A stretch of 64,000 bases of DNA from an uncultured Clostridia bacterium (GCA_934162655.1 CAKPJL010000001.1:1-64000), one strand, 5' to 3'. Shown: positions 34,029-42,817, counted from the first letter of the stretch. Notes: generated by a model from the letters alone, not told the origin. Program-made: numbers and translations.

Positions 34029-34717
34029 AAAAACCTAAATAAAACATATATAATGCAAGACAAAAAATAAATATTATAAGTATATAATTTAATATTTTTC
34101 CTACAATCTCATATTTTTTAGAGTTAACTATCTTATCACATAGATATATAAAACTACCAAAAATTAAAGTTATAAGAGAGTTTCCAATACCATAGGAAAC
34201 TAAAACAATTACTGAAAATAAGATATTTTTCGAAATTGATACAATTGAAATCATAGCAACAAGAATTGGTGCAGAACATGGACTTGCAATAATCTGTGAT
34301 AGCATTCCTAGAATTATTCCTAAAAGTGTATTGTTTTTATCTTTTAATTTTTTTATTTTGTTAATTATTTTTATATTTGGTAATTTTATAATACCGTAAC
34401 ATAATAAGTGTAAAAAACATTAATATTATTCCAAATATTATATAAACATATTTTTTAGAAAGGTTAATACTTTGACTAAAAATACCTACTATTAACCCTA
34501 AAAAAACAAACATTATAATACTTGAAATAGCATATAATAAAGAATTCTTAAAAGCTCTTTTTTTATTATCACCACTTAAATAAAATATAAGGAGCGGAAT
34601 TGAAGAAAAAGAACATGGCAAAAATGCAACTATAACACCCACTATAAAAGCTAGTATTGGTGCAATTAAATAGTTATTTTGCATCATTTGCAAAAGATTT
34701 GTAACTAAACTTTGCAT
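34027..34717 (-). pseudogene. CcdA/DsbD-type thiol-disulfide membrane transporter, frameshifted
   Basis: Two reading frames together give one CcdA-like protein of about 229 aa with six membrane helices. The first (34717 to 34361) has VAFLPCSFSSIP. The second (through 34027) has IIASPCSAPILV. These are the two conserved Pro-Cys sites that pass electrons across the membrane. The frames meet near an A6 run at 34412-34417 (T6 on the coding strand). Removing one base there restores a continuous frame, reading GIIKLPNIKI after the junction. Mutation, phase variation, ribosomal frameshifting and sequencing error are all possible. GGAGGAG precedes the ATG. Confidence 0.75.
34412..34417 (-). other. 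A6/T6 homopolymer at the CcdA frameshift
   Basis: The coding strand reads ATG TTT TTT ACA in the first frame. One T fewer gives ATG TTT TTA CAC, which continues into the second half of the gene. It is the most likely place of the frame change. Confidence 0.65.
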
Positions 34718-34728
34718 TAACTCTCCTC

Positions 34729-35136
34729 CTATTTTGCATCAAGGATTTCTTTAATTTTAGATTTGCCTAAAAATCCCACATGACTTTTTACTACATTACC
34801 TGATTCATCTAAAAATATTTGTGTTGGAGTATATACTATATTATATTTATCACAAAGCTCAACATTTTCATAAACATCCATTTCATTAATTTCCACTTTA
34901 TCTTTATACTCTTGCTTTAATTCTTTAATTAAAACTTTCATTTGTTCACAAGGCATACAACCCTCTGCTGTAAAGTTTATCATTTTTGTAATTACTACAT
35001 TATTTGTATTTTTAACTCTTGTATCCTCAACATTTGAAAAGTCGCTTTGAATAAACCTTTTAAATATAAATACCAAGATAATTGAGCTTATTATAAAAAG
35101 TATTATTATAATCTTTAAGAATTTATTTTTTATCAT
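34729..35136 (-). CDS. Membrane-anchored thioredoxin-like protein
   Basis: This 135-aa protein has one N-terminal membrane helix (about 7-28) and an extracytoplasmic thioredoxin domain. The active site is EGCMPCEQMK (about 57-66) and the cis-Pro loop is IVYTPTQIF (about 99-107). It probably reduces or oxidises cell-surface thiols, with electrons from the CcdA-like gene that follows 12 bp downstream. It overlaps the preceding small redox gene by 14 bp. Confidence 0.85.
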   Translation of the reverse strand: MIKNKFLKIIIILFIISSIILVFIFKRFIQSDFSNVEDTRVKNTNNVVITKMINFTAEGCMPCEQMKVLIKELKQEYKDKVEINEMDVYENVELCDKYNIVYTPTQIFLDESGNVVKSHVGFLGKSKIKEILDAK

Positions 35137-35431
35137 TTATGCTACAACTCCCATCATGACATTTTGTTTTTTTATTAATAAAACTTTTTTCCTCATTGTT
35201 AATTATTTTTATTAATTCATCCACACTATAAACAACCCCTTCACTAATCAAGCTACCATCTATTTCAAGTGCTGGAATATCAACTATATTCTTTTTAGAT
35301 ATATTTATTAGGGATTTTTCTTCTATTATAGATATGTCATCTCTTTTTACATCGTCTAGTGCTTGCTTTAAATTTTTTAAAAGTATTTCACAATTTTTAC
35401 AATTATTTGTTTTATAAATTTTTATTATCAA
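35123..35431 (-). CDS. Small glutaredoxin/thioredoxin-like protein
   Basis: This 102-aa protein has a redox-active NNCKNCEILL site (about 7-16) and a VDIPALEIDG cis-Pro region. It has no signal peptide, so it is cytoplasmic. A second CHDGSC motif stands near the C-terminus. The TTG at 35431 is chosen because GGTGAT lies 4 nt upstream, the same arrangement as in several genes here. The ATG four codons earlier has no SD. It heads a three-gene redox operon. Confidence 0.75.
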   Translation of the reverse strand: MIIKIYKTNNCKNCEILLKNLKQALDDVKRDDISIIEEKSLINISKKNIVDIPALEIDGSLISEGVVYSVDELIKIINNEEKSFINKKTKCHDGSCSINDKK

Positions 35432-35546
35432 ATGTATCACCATAAATATTATACATCATAATTAAAAAAAACAAAACAAAATTTTATTTTTATATTTACC
35501 TCACCTAGCAAATATTTTTTCATAAACTATAACAAGGAGGCTAAAT

Positions 35547-36197
35547 ATGAAAGTACTTATATACAATAATTTAACAAATAAAATGGAAACTTATAATAAA
35601 AATTTAAATGATCCCATGCCATATTCTAAAGACAGATACTTAACTGTAAAAGAATTTAGGGGCTCATCTAAATCAGATGTAATTTGGGCTGATAGACGTG
35701 CAATAGAGGCATTTAATAAATTAAGAACTCTATATGGAAAACCCATAAAAGTTGGATATGCTTTCAAGCGTATTACTGAGGGAGGTCATACTGGTCAATC
35801 TCAGCATTATGCTGGAACTGCTTTTGATATAGCACAAAACTTAAGCAATACTGAAAGGAATAAATTAAGGAATCTAGCTATAAAAAGTAAATATTTTTCT
35901 TATGTAGAACCTGCCAGTCTAACACCTACTTGGATACATATTGATAAGCGTGATACAAGACCAGCATGTTCTACTGGTGGATATCCACTTTTAAAACAAG
36001 GTAGAAAAAATACATATGTTGCTGTATTACAAGATGCATTAACAGGACTTGGATATTCAACTTCTGGAATAGATGGTATATTCGGCACTAACACAAAAAA
36101 TGCTGTAATACGTTTCCAAAGAGCTAATAATCTAACAGCAGATGGTATTGTAGGTTGCAATACTTGGCGTACAATTGTAAAAAAATTAGGGTTTTAA
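35547..36197 (+). CDS. M15-family peptidase with C-terminal peptidoglycan-binding domain
   Basis: This 216-aa protein has an N-terminal M15_3-like zinc peptidase domain with GHTGQSQHYAGTAFDIAQ (first His and Asp) and TPTWIHIDKR (second His). A PG_binding_1 repeat follows, with LLKQGRKNTYVAVLQDAL and DGIFGTNTKNAVIRFQ (about 150-190). There is no signal peptide or membrane helix. That suggests release by lysis, action in the mother cell during sporulation, or an endolysin-like role. GGAGG precedes the ATG. It is monocistronic. Confidence 0.85.
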   Translation: MKVLIYNNLTNKMETYNKNLNDPMPYSKDRYLTVKEFRGSSKSDVIWADRRAIEAFNKLRTLYGKPIKVGYAFKRITEGGHTGQSQHYAGTAFDIAQNLSNTERNKLRNLAIKSKYFSYVEPASLTPTWIHIDKRDTRPACSTGGYPLLKQGRKNTYVAVLQDALTGLGYSTSGIDGIFGTNTKNAVIRFQRANNLTADGIVGCNTWRTIVKKLGF

Positions 36198-36226
36198 AAA
36201 ACTTCATCTTTTGATGAAGTTTTTTA
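36195..36226. terminator. Bidirectional intrinsic terminator
   Basis: AAAAACTTCATC and GATGAAGTTTTT arms around TTTT have A and T runs on both sides, between two convergent genes. It overlaps the stop of the peptidase gene. Confidence 0.92.
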
Positions 36227-36234
36227 TTTAATTC

Positions 36235-37272
36235 TTATATTTTTCCTATTCTTTTTTCCATTATAGAAGCAAATTCATTTGATACATTTCCGTCGTAATA
36301 TTCATAAGTATCACTCCATTCCCCATATGGATCTGAATCTACACAAGCACAGCCTGAGTATGTTGCATTATCTTGATTTATTGTTATAACAAACGATTTG
36401 TCTTTTTCTTCATATGGGTTATGTACATACTTATGTAAGAATTTAAGTTCTTCGGGAATTAGAATTTTTAAATAATTTGCATGAGCTAGCATGTTATATG
36501 AGTTATTTGATATCTTAATCACTTGTTTTTCTGATTGCTTAAGCAATCTACAAATGGTATTTATGGTATGAATATATAGCTTCCTAACCAGCTCACATTT
36601 GCCGCTTTCGTCTATGGCACTTGCTATATCTCTTTCAAAAATATACTTATCTATATCTTTACACTGACTCGGCCATTTTCCTTCTTTAATCTTAGATTCT
36701 ACATATCTTTTGATTAAATCCTCCACTAAAAAGCCTGCAACATTTTTTGCCATCTGATATTTTTTTGGACTTTCATCTTCAATTAAAATATCACGAAAGA
36801 GAGCATATTTTTTAATCATGTCATCTAATTCTTGTTTTGCAAATTCTGATTCAAATGTTGACATCAAAATTTTAGAAAACATTTCACGATGACGCGGATA
36901 CATACGGCTTATAGTATTTTCCTTCCAAAATTTATCAAGTCTATCATACTTTAGCCCATACCAAGGTCTAGCCAAAGTATTAATCCCTTCTTTTCCTTCA
37001 ACCGTATGTAATTTTATTGCAGGTTCTATATTATGGTTACTTTTATTAATGCTATCAACTATATTAAAAAAACTTTCTTTTCCAATAATGTTTATAGTAT
37101 TATATCTTTCTTCGCTACTCATAGCATTAACAAAACCTGAAGAAATTTCCTCATAATCTTTTTGACTTATGTCACAAGTAACTCCCCTACTTAGCATAAT
37201 TTCCAGTATCCATTTTAAGACATCTACTTTTTCTACATTAATAACATTTTTAGAATAAGAATAATAAAACAT
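36235..37272 (-). CDS. 345-aa protein of unknown function
   Basis: This is a soluble, mainly helical protein with no signal peptide or membrane helix. The middle carries conserved-looking aromatic and basic phrases (RPWYGLKYDRLDKFW, SRMYPRHREMFSKIL). The C-terminus is acidic and beta-rich, with YSGCACVDSDPYGEWSDTYEYYD (about 315-337, outlined only). No catalytic signature was recognised. GGAG precedes the ATG. A 58-aa gene lies 100 bp upstream in the same direction and may be its partner. Confidence 0.6.
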   Translation of the reverse strand: MFYYSYSKNVINVEKVDVLKWILEIMLSRGVTCDISQKDYEEISSGFVNAMSSEERYNTINIIGKESFFNIVDSINKSNHNIEPAIKLHTVEGKEGINTLARPWYGLKYDRLDKFWKENTISRMYPRHREMFSKILMSTFESEFAKQELDDMIKKYALFRDILIEDESPKKYQMAKNVAGFLVEDLIKRYVESKIKEGKWPSQCKDIDKYIFERDIASAIDESGKCELVRKLYIHTINTICRLLKQSEKQVIKISNNSYNMLAHANYLKILIPEELKFLHKYVHNPYEEKDKSFVITINQDNATYSGCACVDSDPYGEWSDTYEYYDGNVSNEFASIMEKRIGKI

Positions 37273-37299
37273 ATAATTTTCTCCTTTAAAATAATTATT

Positions 37300-37319
37300 T
37301 TAAGGTTAGGTCACCTTAA
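37300..37319. repeat. Short inverted repeat upstream of the 345-aa gene
   Basis: TTAAGGT and ACCTTAA arms are separated by 6 bp, between the 58-aa gene and the 345-aa gene. It could be an operator or a weak terminator. Confidence 0.35.
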
Positions 37320-37373
37320 TTTTAAGATATTATAACTGTGAGAATATAGTAGCCTTTTTTATATATTTTTTAT

Positions 37374-37550
37374 CTACTCTATCATAATCTTAATTGGCAC
37401 TATATTTTTTTCATCAGCTTCCCTATGAAAATCAACGTATTTTTTTACCTCTCGAAGGGCAATGGCATATGTTTCGCAATATACTTTTATAGATGAATGC
37501 TTCTCATTGTCCCTAGTTTTTACTGCATAAATTGTCTTTGTTTTAGCCAT
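37374..37550 (-). CDS. 58-aa protein of unknown function
   Basis: This small basic protein was read directly from the sequence. It starts MAKTKTIYAVKTRDNEKHSS and ends IVPIKIMIE, and has one cysteine. A strong SD (AGGAGGC) lies 7 nt before the ATG, which is the main reason to accept it. It lies upstream of the 345-aa gene. No family was recognised. Confidence 0.6.
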   Translation of the reverse strand: MAKTKTIYAVKTRDNEKHSSIKVYCETYAIALREVKKYVDFHREADEKNIVPIKIMIE

Positions 37551-37642
37551 GATATATGCCTCCTTAAATAATAATTATAGGATATAAGATTAATACCGTG
37601 ATAAATATTATAGCACAATTAAATCATGCTTTCAATAAAAAT

Positions 37643-37671
37643 TTGATTTTTTAATGGCATTTTGCTATAAT
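37643..37671 (+). promoter_or_regulatory. Sigma-A promoter of the flavoprotein gene
   Basis: TTGATT, a 17-bp spacer and TATAAT lie about 55 bp before the start codon. Confidence 0.8.
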
Positions 37672-37724
37672 GTTACTGCATTTTAATTTAAATCTCTAAA
37701 ACAGTTTTTAGGAGGACTTGTATC

Positions 37725-39140
37725 ATGGAAAATTTTTATGATGTAGTAATTATCGGTGCTGGCATTGCAGGCATTGAGGCTGCATACGAGTTATGCACAA
37801 AAAAGCCAAGTTTAAGCATTTTAATGCTTGACAGTGGTAATGGTATCTTAAATAGAAGTTGCCCTATGATCTTAAAAAAGACAAAAACATGCTTAAATTG
37901 TAAAAACTGCGGTATTATGAGGGGATTTGGAGGTGCTGGAAATTTTTCTGATGGTAAATTTAACTTTACTACCGAATTTGGTGGTTGGCTAAATAACTAT
38001 ATATCAGACGATGAAGTAAAGGCACTTATTGATTATGTGGATACAATAAATATGAACTTCGGTGCAACTGATAAAACTTTTTCAACTTCAACAAAAGAAG
38101 CAAAAGAAATTGAAAGAAAAGCTCTTCAAAATGATTTGCATCTACTTCATGCAAAAGTGAAACATTTAGGAACAGAAAATAATATAAAAATATTGACCAA
38201 AATGTATGAATACTTATCATCTCGTATTAAGATAAGATGTAACACCACTGTATCTAGTATAATTCCAGATAATGATATAACTTCTAATATAAAAACTATT
38301 ATGCTTGAAAATGGTAATAAGATAAGTTCAAAATTTTTAGTAGTTGCTCCTGGAAGGTCAGGTGCAGAATGGTTTGCAAATGAATGCAGAAGACTTAAAA
38401 TAAAACTCTTAAATAATCAAATAGATATAGGAGTAAGAGTTGAGCTCCCAGAGGAAGTATTTCATGAAATAACTTCTACCGTATACGAAGCTAAACTTAA
38501 ATTTAGAACAAAAAAATATGGGGATATTGTAAGAACATTTTGTATGAATCCATACGGTTATGTAGTAGAGGAAAATGTAGACGGTCTTATAACTGTAAAT
38601 GGACACAGCTATTCTAATCAAGAATTAAGAAGTCAAAATACAAATTTTGCTCTTCTAGTAAGTAACTCCTTTACAGAACCTTTTAATGATCCGTACCAAT
38701 ACGGCAAACGTATCGCTTCTTTTTCAAACTTACTTGGAAATGGAGTAATATGCCAAAGATTTGGTGATCTTATAAAAGGAAGAAGAACAAATGATGAGAG
38801 ACTTAGCAAAAGCTTTGTAACTCCCACTCTTGATGCCTCCCCAGGGGACCTTAGCTTAATTCTTCCCAAAAGACATCTTGACAATATTATTGAAATGATA
38901 TATGCCTTAGACAAAATTGCAAAAGGAACTGCAAATGAAGATACACTGCTTTATGGTGTAGAAGTAAAATTTTATTGTGCAAGACCTAAACTTACTCCAT
39001 CTCTTGAAATTAAAAATAATATTTCATCTTCAAATACGAATATATTTGCAATAGGAGATGGTGCAGGAATAACTAGAGGGCTGGCACAAGCAGCATCAAG
39101 TGGAATATACATTGCAAGAGAAATAATAAAAAGAATCTAA
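37725..39140 (+). CDS. Predicted FAD-dependent dehydrogenase (COG2509 type)
   Basis: This 471-aa flavoprotein begins with a Rossmann dinucleotide fold VVIIGAGIAGIEAAYEL (6-22). A cysteine cluster CLNCKNCGIM (about 60-69) is followed by GFGGAGNFSDGKFN. Near the C-terminus, NIFAIGDGAGITRGLAQAAS (about 441-460) is the second FAD-binding motif. This matches the widespread uncharacterised COG2509 dehydrogenases; the substrate is unknown. AGGAGG precedes the ATG. It is monocistronic, between a consensus promoter and a strong terminator. Confidence 0.85.
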   Translation: MENFYDVVIIGAGIAGIEAAYELCTKKPSLSILMLDSGNGILNRSCPMILKKTKTCLNCKNCGIMRGFGGAGNFSDGKFNFTTEFGGWLNNYISDDEVKALIDYVDTINMNFGATDKTFSTSTKEAKEIERKALQNDLHLLHAKVKHLGTENNIKILTKMYEYLSSRIKIRCNTTVSSIIPDNDITSNIKTIMLENGNKISSKFLVVAPGRSGAEWFANECRRLKIKLLNNQIDIGVRVELPEEVFHEITSTVYEAKLKFRTKKYGDIVRTFCMNPYGYVVEENVDGLITVNGHSYSNQELRSQNTNFALLVSNSFTEPFNDPYQYGKRIASFSNLLGNGVICQRFGDLIKGRRTNDERLSKSFVTPTLDASPGDLSLILPKRHLDNIIEMIYALDKIAKGTANEDTLLYGVEVKFYCARPKLTPSLEIKNNISSSNTNIFAIGDGAGITRGLAQAASSGIYIAREIIKRI

Positions 39141-39146
39141 AATTTA

Positions 39147-39174
39147 ACCACCGAGTTATTCTCGGTGGTTTTTA
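39147..39174 (+). terminator. Intrinsic terminator of the flavoprotein gene
   Basis: AACCACCGAG and CTCGGTGGTT arms around TTATT are followed by TTTATA. Confidence 0.93.
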
Positions 39175-39182
39175 TATACTTT

Positions 39183-39470
39183 TTAGCATTCTACATTTGG
39201 TTCTTCTATCTTTTCTACATTACCACTTCCAAAAGAAAAAGTTTTCTTTTCTGACTTGGCCTTTTCTTCAAATTTTTTATAAAATTCTTCCTTTACATTC
39301 TCTAGTGTTTCTTGCATTGCATTAAACATTTCCTCAACATCTTGTTTAGTAAAGTCATATGTATTACTTCTTGCCATTGGTTCTAATATTTGAATATCAT
39401 GTAATACATTGTTTACTCTCTTTGATGCATAATCAATAAATTTAGCTCTTTTTTCTTCGTTTATTTCCAT
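39183..39470 (-). CDS. 95-aa helical protein of unknown function
   Basis: This acidic, fully helical protein has a heptad-like central part (about 40-75) and a C-terminal EEPNVEC. There is no signal peptide or known motif. GGAGG precedes the ATG. It stands alone, convergent with the flavoprotein gene and divergent from the CmpB-like gene. Confidence 0.6.
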   Translation of the reverse strand: MEINEEKRAKFIDYASKRVNNVLHDIQILEPMARSNTYDFTKQDVEEMFNAMQETLENVKEEFYKKFEEKAKSEKKTFSFGSGNVEKIEEPNVEC

Positions 39471-39575
39471 ATATAATTCCTCCTAAACATAAACTTAAAA
39501 TATAATATATCACAATTTTTAAATAAACTCAAACATTTTTTGACAAAAAGCGTATTTTTCTGACATGTAAATTAC

Positions 39576-39604
39576 TTGACAAATTTTGTAATAAGAAATA
39601 TAAT
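39576..39604 (+). promoter_or_regulatory. Consensus sigma-A promoter of the CmpB-like gene
   Basis: TTGACA, a 17-bp spacer and TATAAT are a perfect match. The predicted transcription start near 39611 is only about 9 nt before the start codon. Confidence 0.88.
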
Positions 39605-39619
39605 TTTGTTGGTGATTGA

Positions 39620-40366
39620 GTGGAAAAATTTTATTTATTATTTCTATACTTTTACATATATTCAATGATTGGTTGGACATTAGAAGTTATATATTGTAGA
39701 CTACTTGAGGGTAAATTTACTAATAGAGGATTTTTACATGGGCCTTATTGTCCTATATATGGAACTGGTGCTACTCTAATTGTAATATTTTTAAATAGAT
39801 TTTATGCTAGTCCTGCTCTTGTCTTTATTTTAGGAGTTATCGTTACATCTATTCTTGAATATATAACAAGTTTTATAATGGAAAAGTTATTTAAAGCTAA
39901 ATGGTGGGATTACTCAAATATGAAATTTAATATAAAAGGAAGAGTATGCTTGCTTAACTCAACACTATTTGGTGTACTTGCTTTATTGCTTATATATATA
40001 TTAAATCCAGCCATAACAGTAATTATAGAGAAAATAAATCCAAAATATATTTCATACATTTCTACTATTTTGATGATTTTAATGTCAATTGATATAACTT
40101 CAACGGTAGCAGAAATTATAAACTTAAAGAAGAAATTATCAGAATTAAGAGAATTCACTGAAACTTTACTAAAAGAAAAATCTATATTTAGTGAAAATTC
40201 CCAAACTTATAAAAGCATATTAAATCTTAGAGAAAAAATTATAAATAAAAAGAATGTAATTAATAATAGACTTATTAAAGCCTTTCCATCTCTTACTTTT
40301 AAGGAAAATCATTTTGAGCTTCTAAATATTAAGGATCTTAGAAGGAAATTCAAAAACAAAAAATAG
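39620..40366 (+). CDS. CmpB-like membrane protein (putative ABC-transporter type IV family)
   Basis: This 248-aa protein has four or five membrane helices in the first 165 residues and a soluble helical tail. The motifs YSMIGWTLEVIYC (about 14-26), NRGFLHGPYCPIYGTGA and MEKLFKAKWWDYS are those of the PF06541 family found across Firmicutes, whose role is not established. The start must be the GTG at 39620, because an in-frame TGA ends directly before it. GGTGAT lies 3 nt upstream. Confidence 0.82.
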   Translation: MEKFYLLFLYFYIYSMIGWTLEVIYCRLLEGKFTNRGFLHGPYCPIYGTGATLIVIFLNRFYASPALVFILGVIVTSILEYITSFIMEKLFKAKWWDYSNMKFNIKGRVCLLNSTLFGVLALLLIYILNPAITVIIEKINPKYISYISTILMILMSIDITSTVAEIINLKKKLSELREFTETLLKEKSIFSENSQTYKSILNLREKIINKKNVINNRLIKAFPSLTFKENHFELLNIKDLRRKFKNKK

Positions 40367-40406
40367 CATATGACGATTTTTAATAAATTTCGCCCTATGC
40401 TATTTT
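40360..40406. terminator. Bidirectional intrinsic terminator
   Basis: AAAATAGCATA and TATGCTATTTT arms enclose a 25-nt loop between convergent genes and overlap the end of the CmpB-like gene. Confidence 0.7.
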
Positions 40407-40411
40407 AACAA

Positions 40412-41140
40412 TTAATCTACTAAATATTTAATTTCTTTTTGAGTTGTTCCATCAAGATATTTGACTCTAATTGTATAGATGCTATCTTTTAAAGTTTTAT
40501 ATGTATATATATAATATTCATTATTTTGAGTATAATCACCTACATTTGTATTATCTGCTAAAACTGTTATATTTTTATAACTACTTGGTACTTTTATTGT
40601 TACTGTTTTCTCTAAAGAATCCTCTGCGTATTCAAAAAACGATATACCACTTTTAGAATACATCATGTCTTCATTTGTTGAGTTCAAAATATCATCTATT
40701 CTATAATATATAATATTCCCTATTTTCACTCCCTTAGCATAATATACAAGTCCTGTTTTTGATGAAACTATGTATACATCATCAACTCCATCTTTTTTAT
40801 TTCCATATTTTAAGTTTGATATATCTATTTTATCATAATCGATTATATCGAATCTATATACATTACTTTGCCTATCTTCATACTTAAATTGTTCACTAGC
40901 TAAAGTAGGGTCAACATCAGAGATAGTAATAGATTGTTCTATTGGGTAGCTTCCATTTTTATTATAATAAACATCAACTGCCATCTGTACCATGCTTAAC
41001 TCTTGGGAAAATTCTAATTTCTTAGCATTATTATTATTTTCAATTAAAGAAAATGTTATGACAGAAATAATAATTAAGATTATTATCACAGAAACACTTA
41101 TAATTATCAATGATATACCTAATTTTTTATTAAATTTCAT
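40412..41140 (-). CDS. Pseudopilin-like protein 3
   Basis: This 242-aa protein starts with a type IV prepilin-like N-terminus, KKLGISLIIISV, which a prepilin peptidase could cut after Gly. The conserved Glu at +5 is Ile here. A long hydrophobic helix (about 9-32) and a periplasm-facing domain follow. A block LKYGNKKDGVDDVY...SKTGLVYYAKGVK is shared with the next two genes, which are paralogues. A C-terminal beta-rich domain (about 165-240) is extra. GGGAGG precedes the ATG. No ATPase, platform protein or prepilin peptidase is encoded nearby. Confidence 0.7.
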   Translation of the reverse strand: MKFNKKLGISLIIISVSVIIILIIISVITFSLIENNNNAKKLEFSQELSMVQMAVDVYYNKNGSYPIEQSITISDVDPTLASEQFKYEDRQSNVYRFDIIDYDKIDISNLKYGNKKDGVDDVYIVSSKTGLVYYAKGVKIGNIIYYRIDDILNSTNEDMMYSKSGISFFEYAEDSLEKTVTIKVPSSYKNITVLADNTNVGDYTQNNEYYIYTYKTLKDSIYTIRVKYLDGTTQKEIKYLVD

Positions 41141-41175
41141 TTTATTCCTCCCATGGTATATGTATTCATTTACTT

Positions 41176-42333
41176 CTACTCTTTTTCGTTTACTTCGTAT
41201 TTTATTTGAACATTTCCTATTCTTTCAGAAGAGTCACATCTTTTATATACATAAGTTTCATTTCCTGCTTTATCTTTAGCATATACAGTTATCCATCTAG
41301 CTGCCCAATCTATCCTTATAGATCTACCACTTACTTTTATTCCTTTATCATCCATATATTTTCTTACTATTTCTAAATTATCTTGTTGGTTACTATCTTC
41401 AATTTTTAAAGGCACATATTTTATAGTTTCTATACCGCTTAAATCATCTTCATAATCTAGGAAATAATAAATATACTCTTCATTGTTAAGGCTACTTCTC
41501 TCATATTTCATGTCACTTAGAAATGTTACAGTAGGTGCTTTATTATCAAAGTTTTCCACATTATAAACAGTTATATTACTCTTTACATCAGTTGAATTTT
41601 CTTTCCATGAAACAACTATCTTATAATTGCTATTAATATCGTCTGGCGTATTTCCCTCTTTAAACTCCCCACTCTCTACAAGTGTTATACTTTTGCTAAC
41701 ACCATTGTTAGGAACTACATTACAACTAATTACCTCATACTTACTTGGTATTTTTATATTTGTAACTATTGCTCTATTTGTGTAATTATCTTCCGATTTT
41801 GTAAATATCATTCCAGAATAGCTATCTACAATATCTACATTTTCTATATAATCAATTTTATCCTTTAGTTCATCTGTTAGAGTATAATTTCCATATACTC
41901 CTGCCTTATAGTAAACTTTACCAGTTTTTGTGGAAATAAGATATAAATCGTTTTCATCTCCATCATTTAAACCATATATTAAATTATTAATCTCACTTGT
42001 ATAATTACCATCTGTTCCAAATATTTTTAATAAATCTAGTTTTTTTAATTTTACACTGCCATCAACTATTTCTTGATCAAATTGAGTTTTTGCTTTTGAG
42101 TCAAGACTAGATAATTCTATACTAACAACTTCGTCATTATCTCTTATAGGATAAGTCTTTTCTATATAATAATATGAGTCAACTTTCTCTTGGATATTTG
42201 CAATTTCTGATCCAAATTCAAGAATTTTTAAATTTCTTTGATAACTTATAACACTAACTGTAACAGCAGTAGTAAGTATAAGCATTACAGTTACAATAAT
42301 TGTAAGAACTATTAGTGAAAATCCTTTTTTCAT
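41176..42333 (-). CDS. Pseudopilin-like protein 2, long form
   Basis: This 385-aa protein is the largest of three paralogues. The prepilin-like start MKKGFSLIVLTI has Val at +5 instead of Glu. After the hydrophobic helix come the shared block (LIYGLNDGDENDLY...STKTGKVYYKAG, about 120-155) and then two beta-rich extensions. The last (about 270-365) looks like an Ig-like or bacterial adhesin-type domain (APTVTFLSD, VYAKDKAGN). GGAG precedes the ATG. It lies between the other two, with gaps of 4 and 35 bp. Confidence 0.7.
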   Translation of the reverse strand: MKKGFSLIVLTIIVTVMLILTTAVTVSVISYQRNLKILEFGSEIANIQEKVDSYYYIEKTYPIRDNDEVVSIELSSLDSKAKTQFDQEIVDGSVKLKKLDLLKIFGTDGNYTSEINNLIYGLNDGDENDLYLISTKTGKVYYKAGVYGNYTLTDELKDKIDYIENVDIVDSYSGMIFTKSEDNYTNRAIVTNIKIPSKYEVISCNVVPNNGVSKSITLVESGEFKEGNTPDDINSNYKIVVSWKENSTDVKSNITVYNVENFDNKAPTVTFLSDMKYERSSLNNEEYIYYFLDYEDDLSGIETIKYVPLKIEDSNQQDNLEIVRKYMDDKGIKVSGRSIRIDWAARWITVYAKDKAGNETYVYKRCDSSERIGNVQIKYEVNEKE

Positions 42334-42337
42334 AATC

Positions 42338-42817
42338 TTACTCCTTTTTTCCTTTCATCAAATCATAAAGCTGTTGATTATAATAATAATAAGTAATGCC
42401 CCCTATTTTTTCACCTTGAATATAATATACTGTATTATTTTCTTTACAGTATGCGTAAAAATCTAAACTATCTTTATCACCTTTTCCTCGTGCTAGATTT
42501 TCTATATCAAGTTTTTCTATTTGTATTTTGTATAACTTATAATCATCATTTATTTCATTTAAAAGCTCTTGAGAAATATCTTGTTTATTTACTTCTCCTT
42601 CTTCTCCTAGCACTATTGGGTAAGATGAATTCATTAGTTTATATTGTTCAATTTGTTTTGAAATTGTTATAAGCTCATTCGCAAATGCTCTCTTTTTTGC
42701 ATTAGTTTTAAAAGAAGAATATGACACTATTACAGTAGAAGTAAGTATTAAAGCTACCATTATTATAACTATCAGAACTAGCATAGTTATGCCATTTTTA
42801 TATGCTTTTTTATTCAT
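42338..42817 (-). CDS. Pseudopilin-like protein 1
   Basis: This 159-aa protein is the first gene of the three-gene pseudopilin operon. The N-terminus NGITMLVLIVI again has Gly then a hydrophobic helix, with Val at +5. The shared block is LARGKGDKDSLDFY...ENNTVYYIQGEKIGG. The ATG at 42817 is used because GGGTGAT lies 4 nt upstream. An in-frame GTG three codons earlier overlaps that SD. The function is unknown; these may form a short pseudopilus or act as anchored surface proteins. Confidence 0.68.
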   Translation of the reverse strand: MNKKAYKNGITMLVLIVIIMVALILTSTVIVSYSSFKTNAKKRAFANELITISKQIEQYKLMNSSYPIVLGEEGEVNKQDISQELLNEINDDYKLYKIQIEKLDIENLARGKGDKDSLDFYAYCKENNTVYYIQGEKIGGITYYYYNQQLYDLMKGKKE

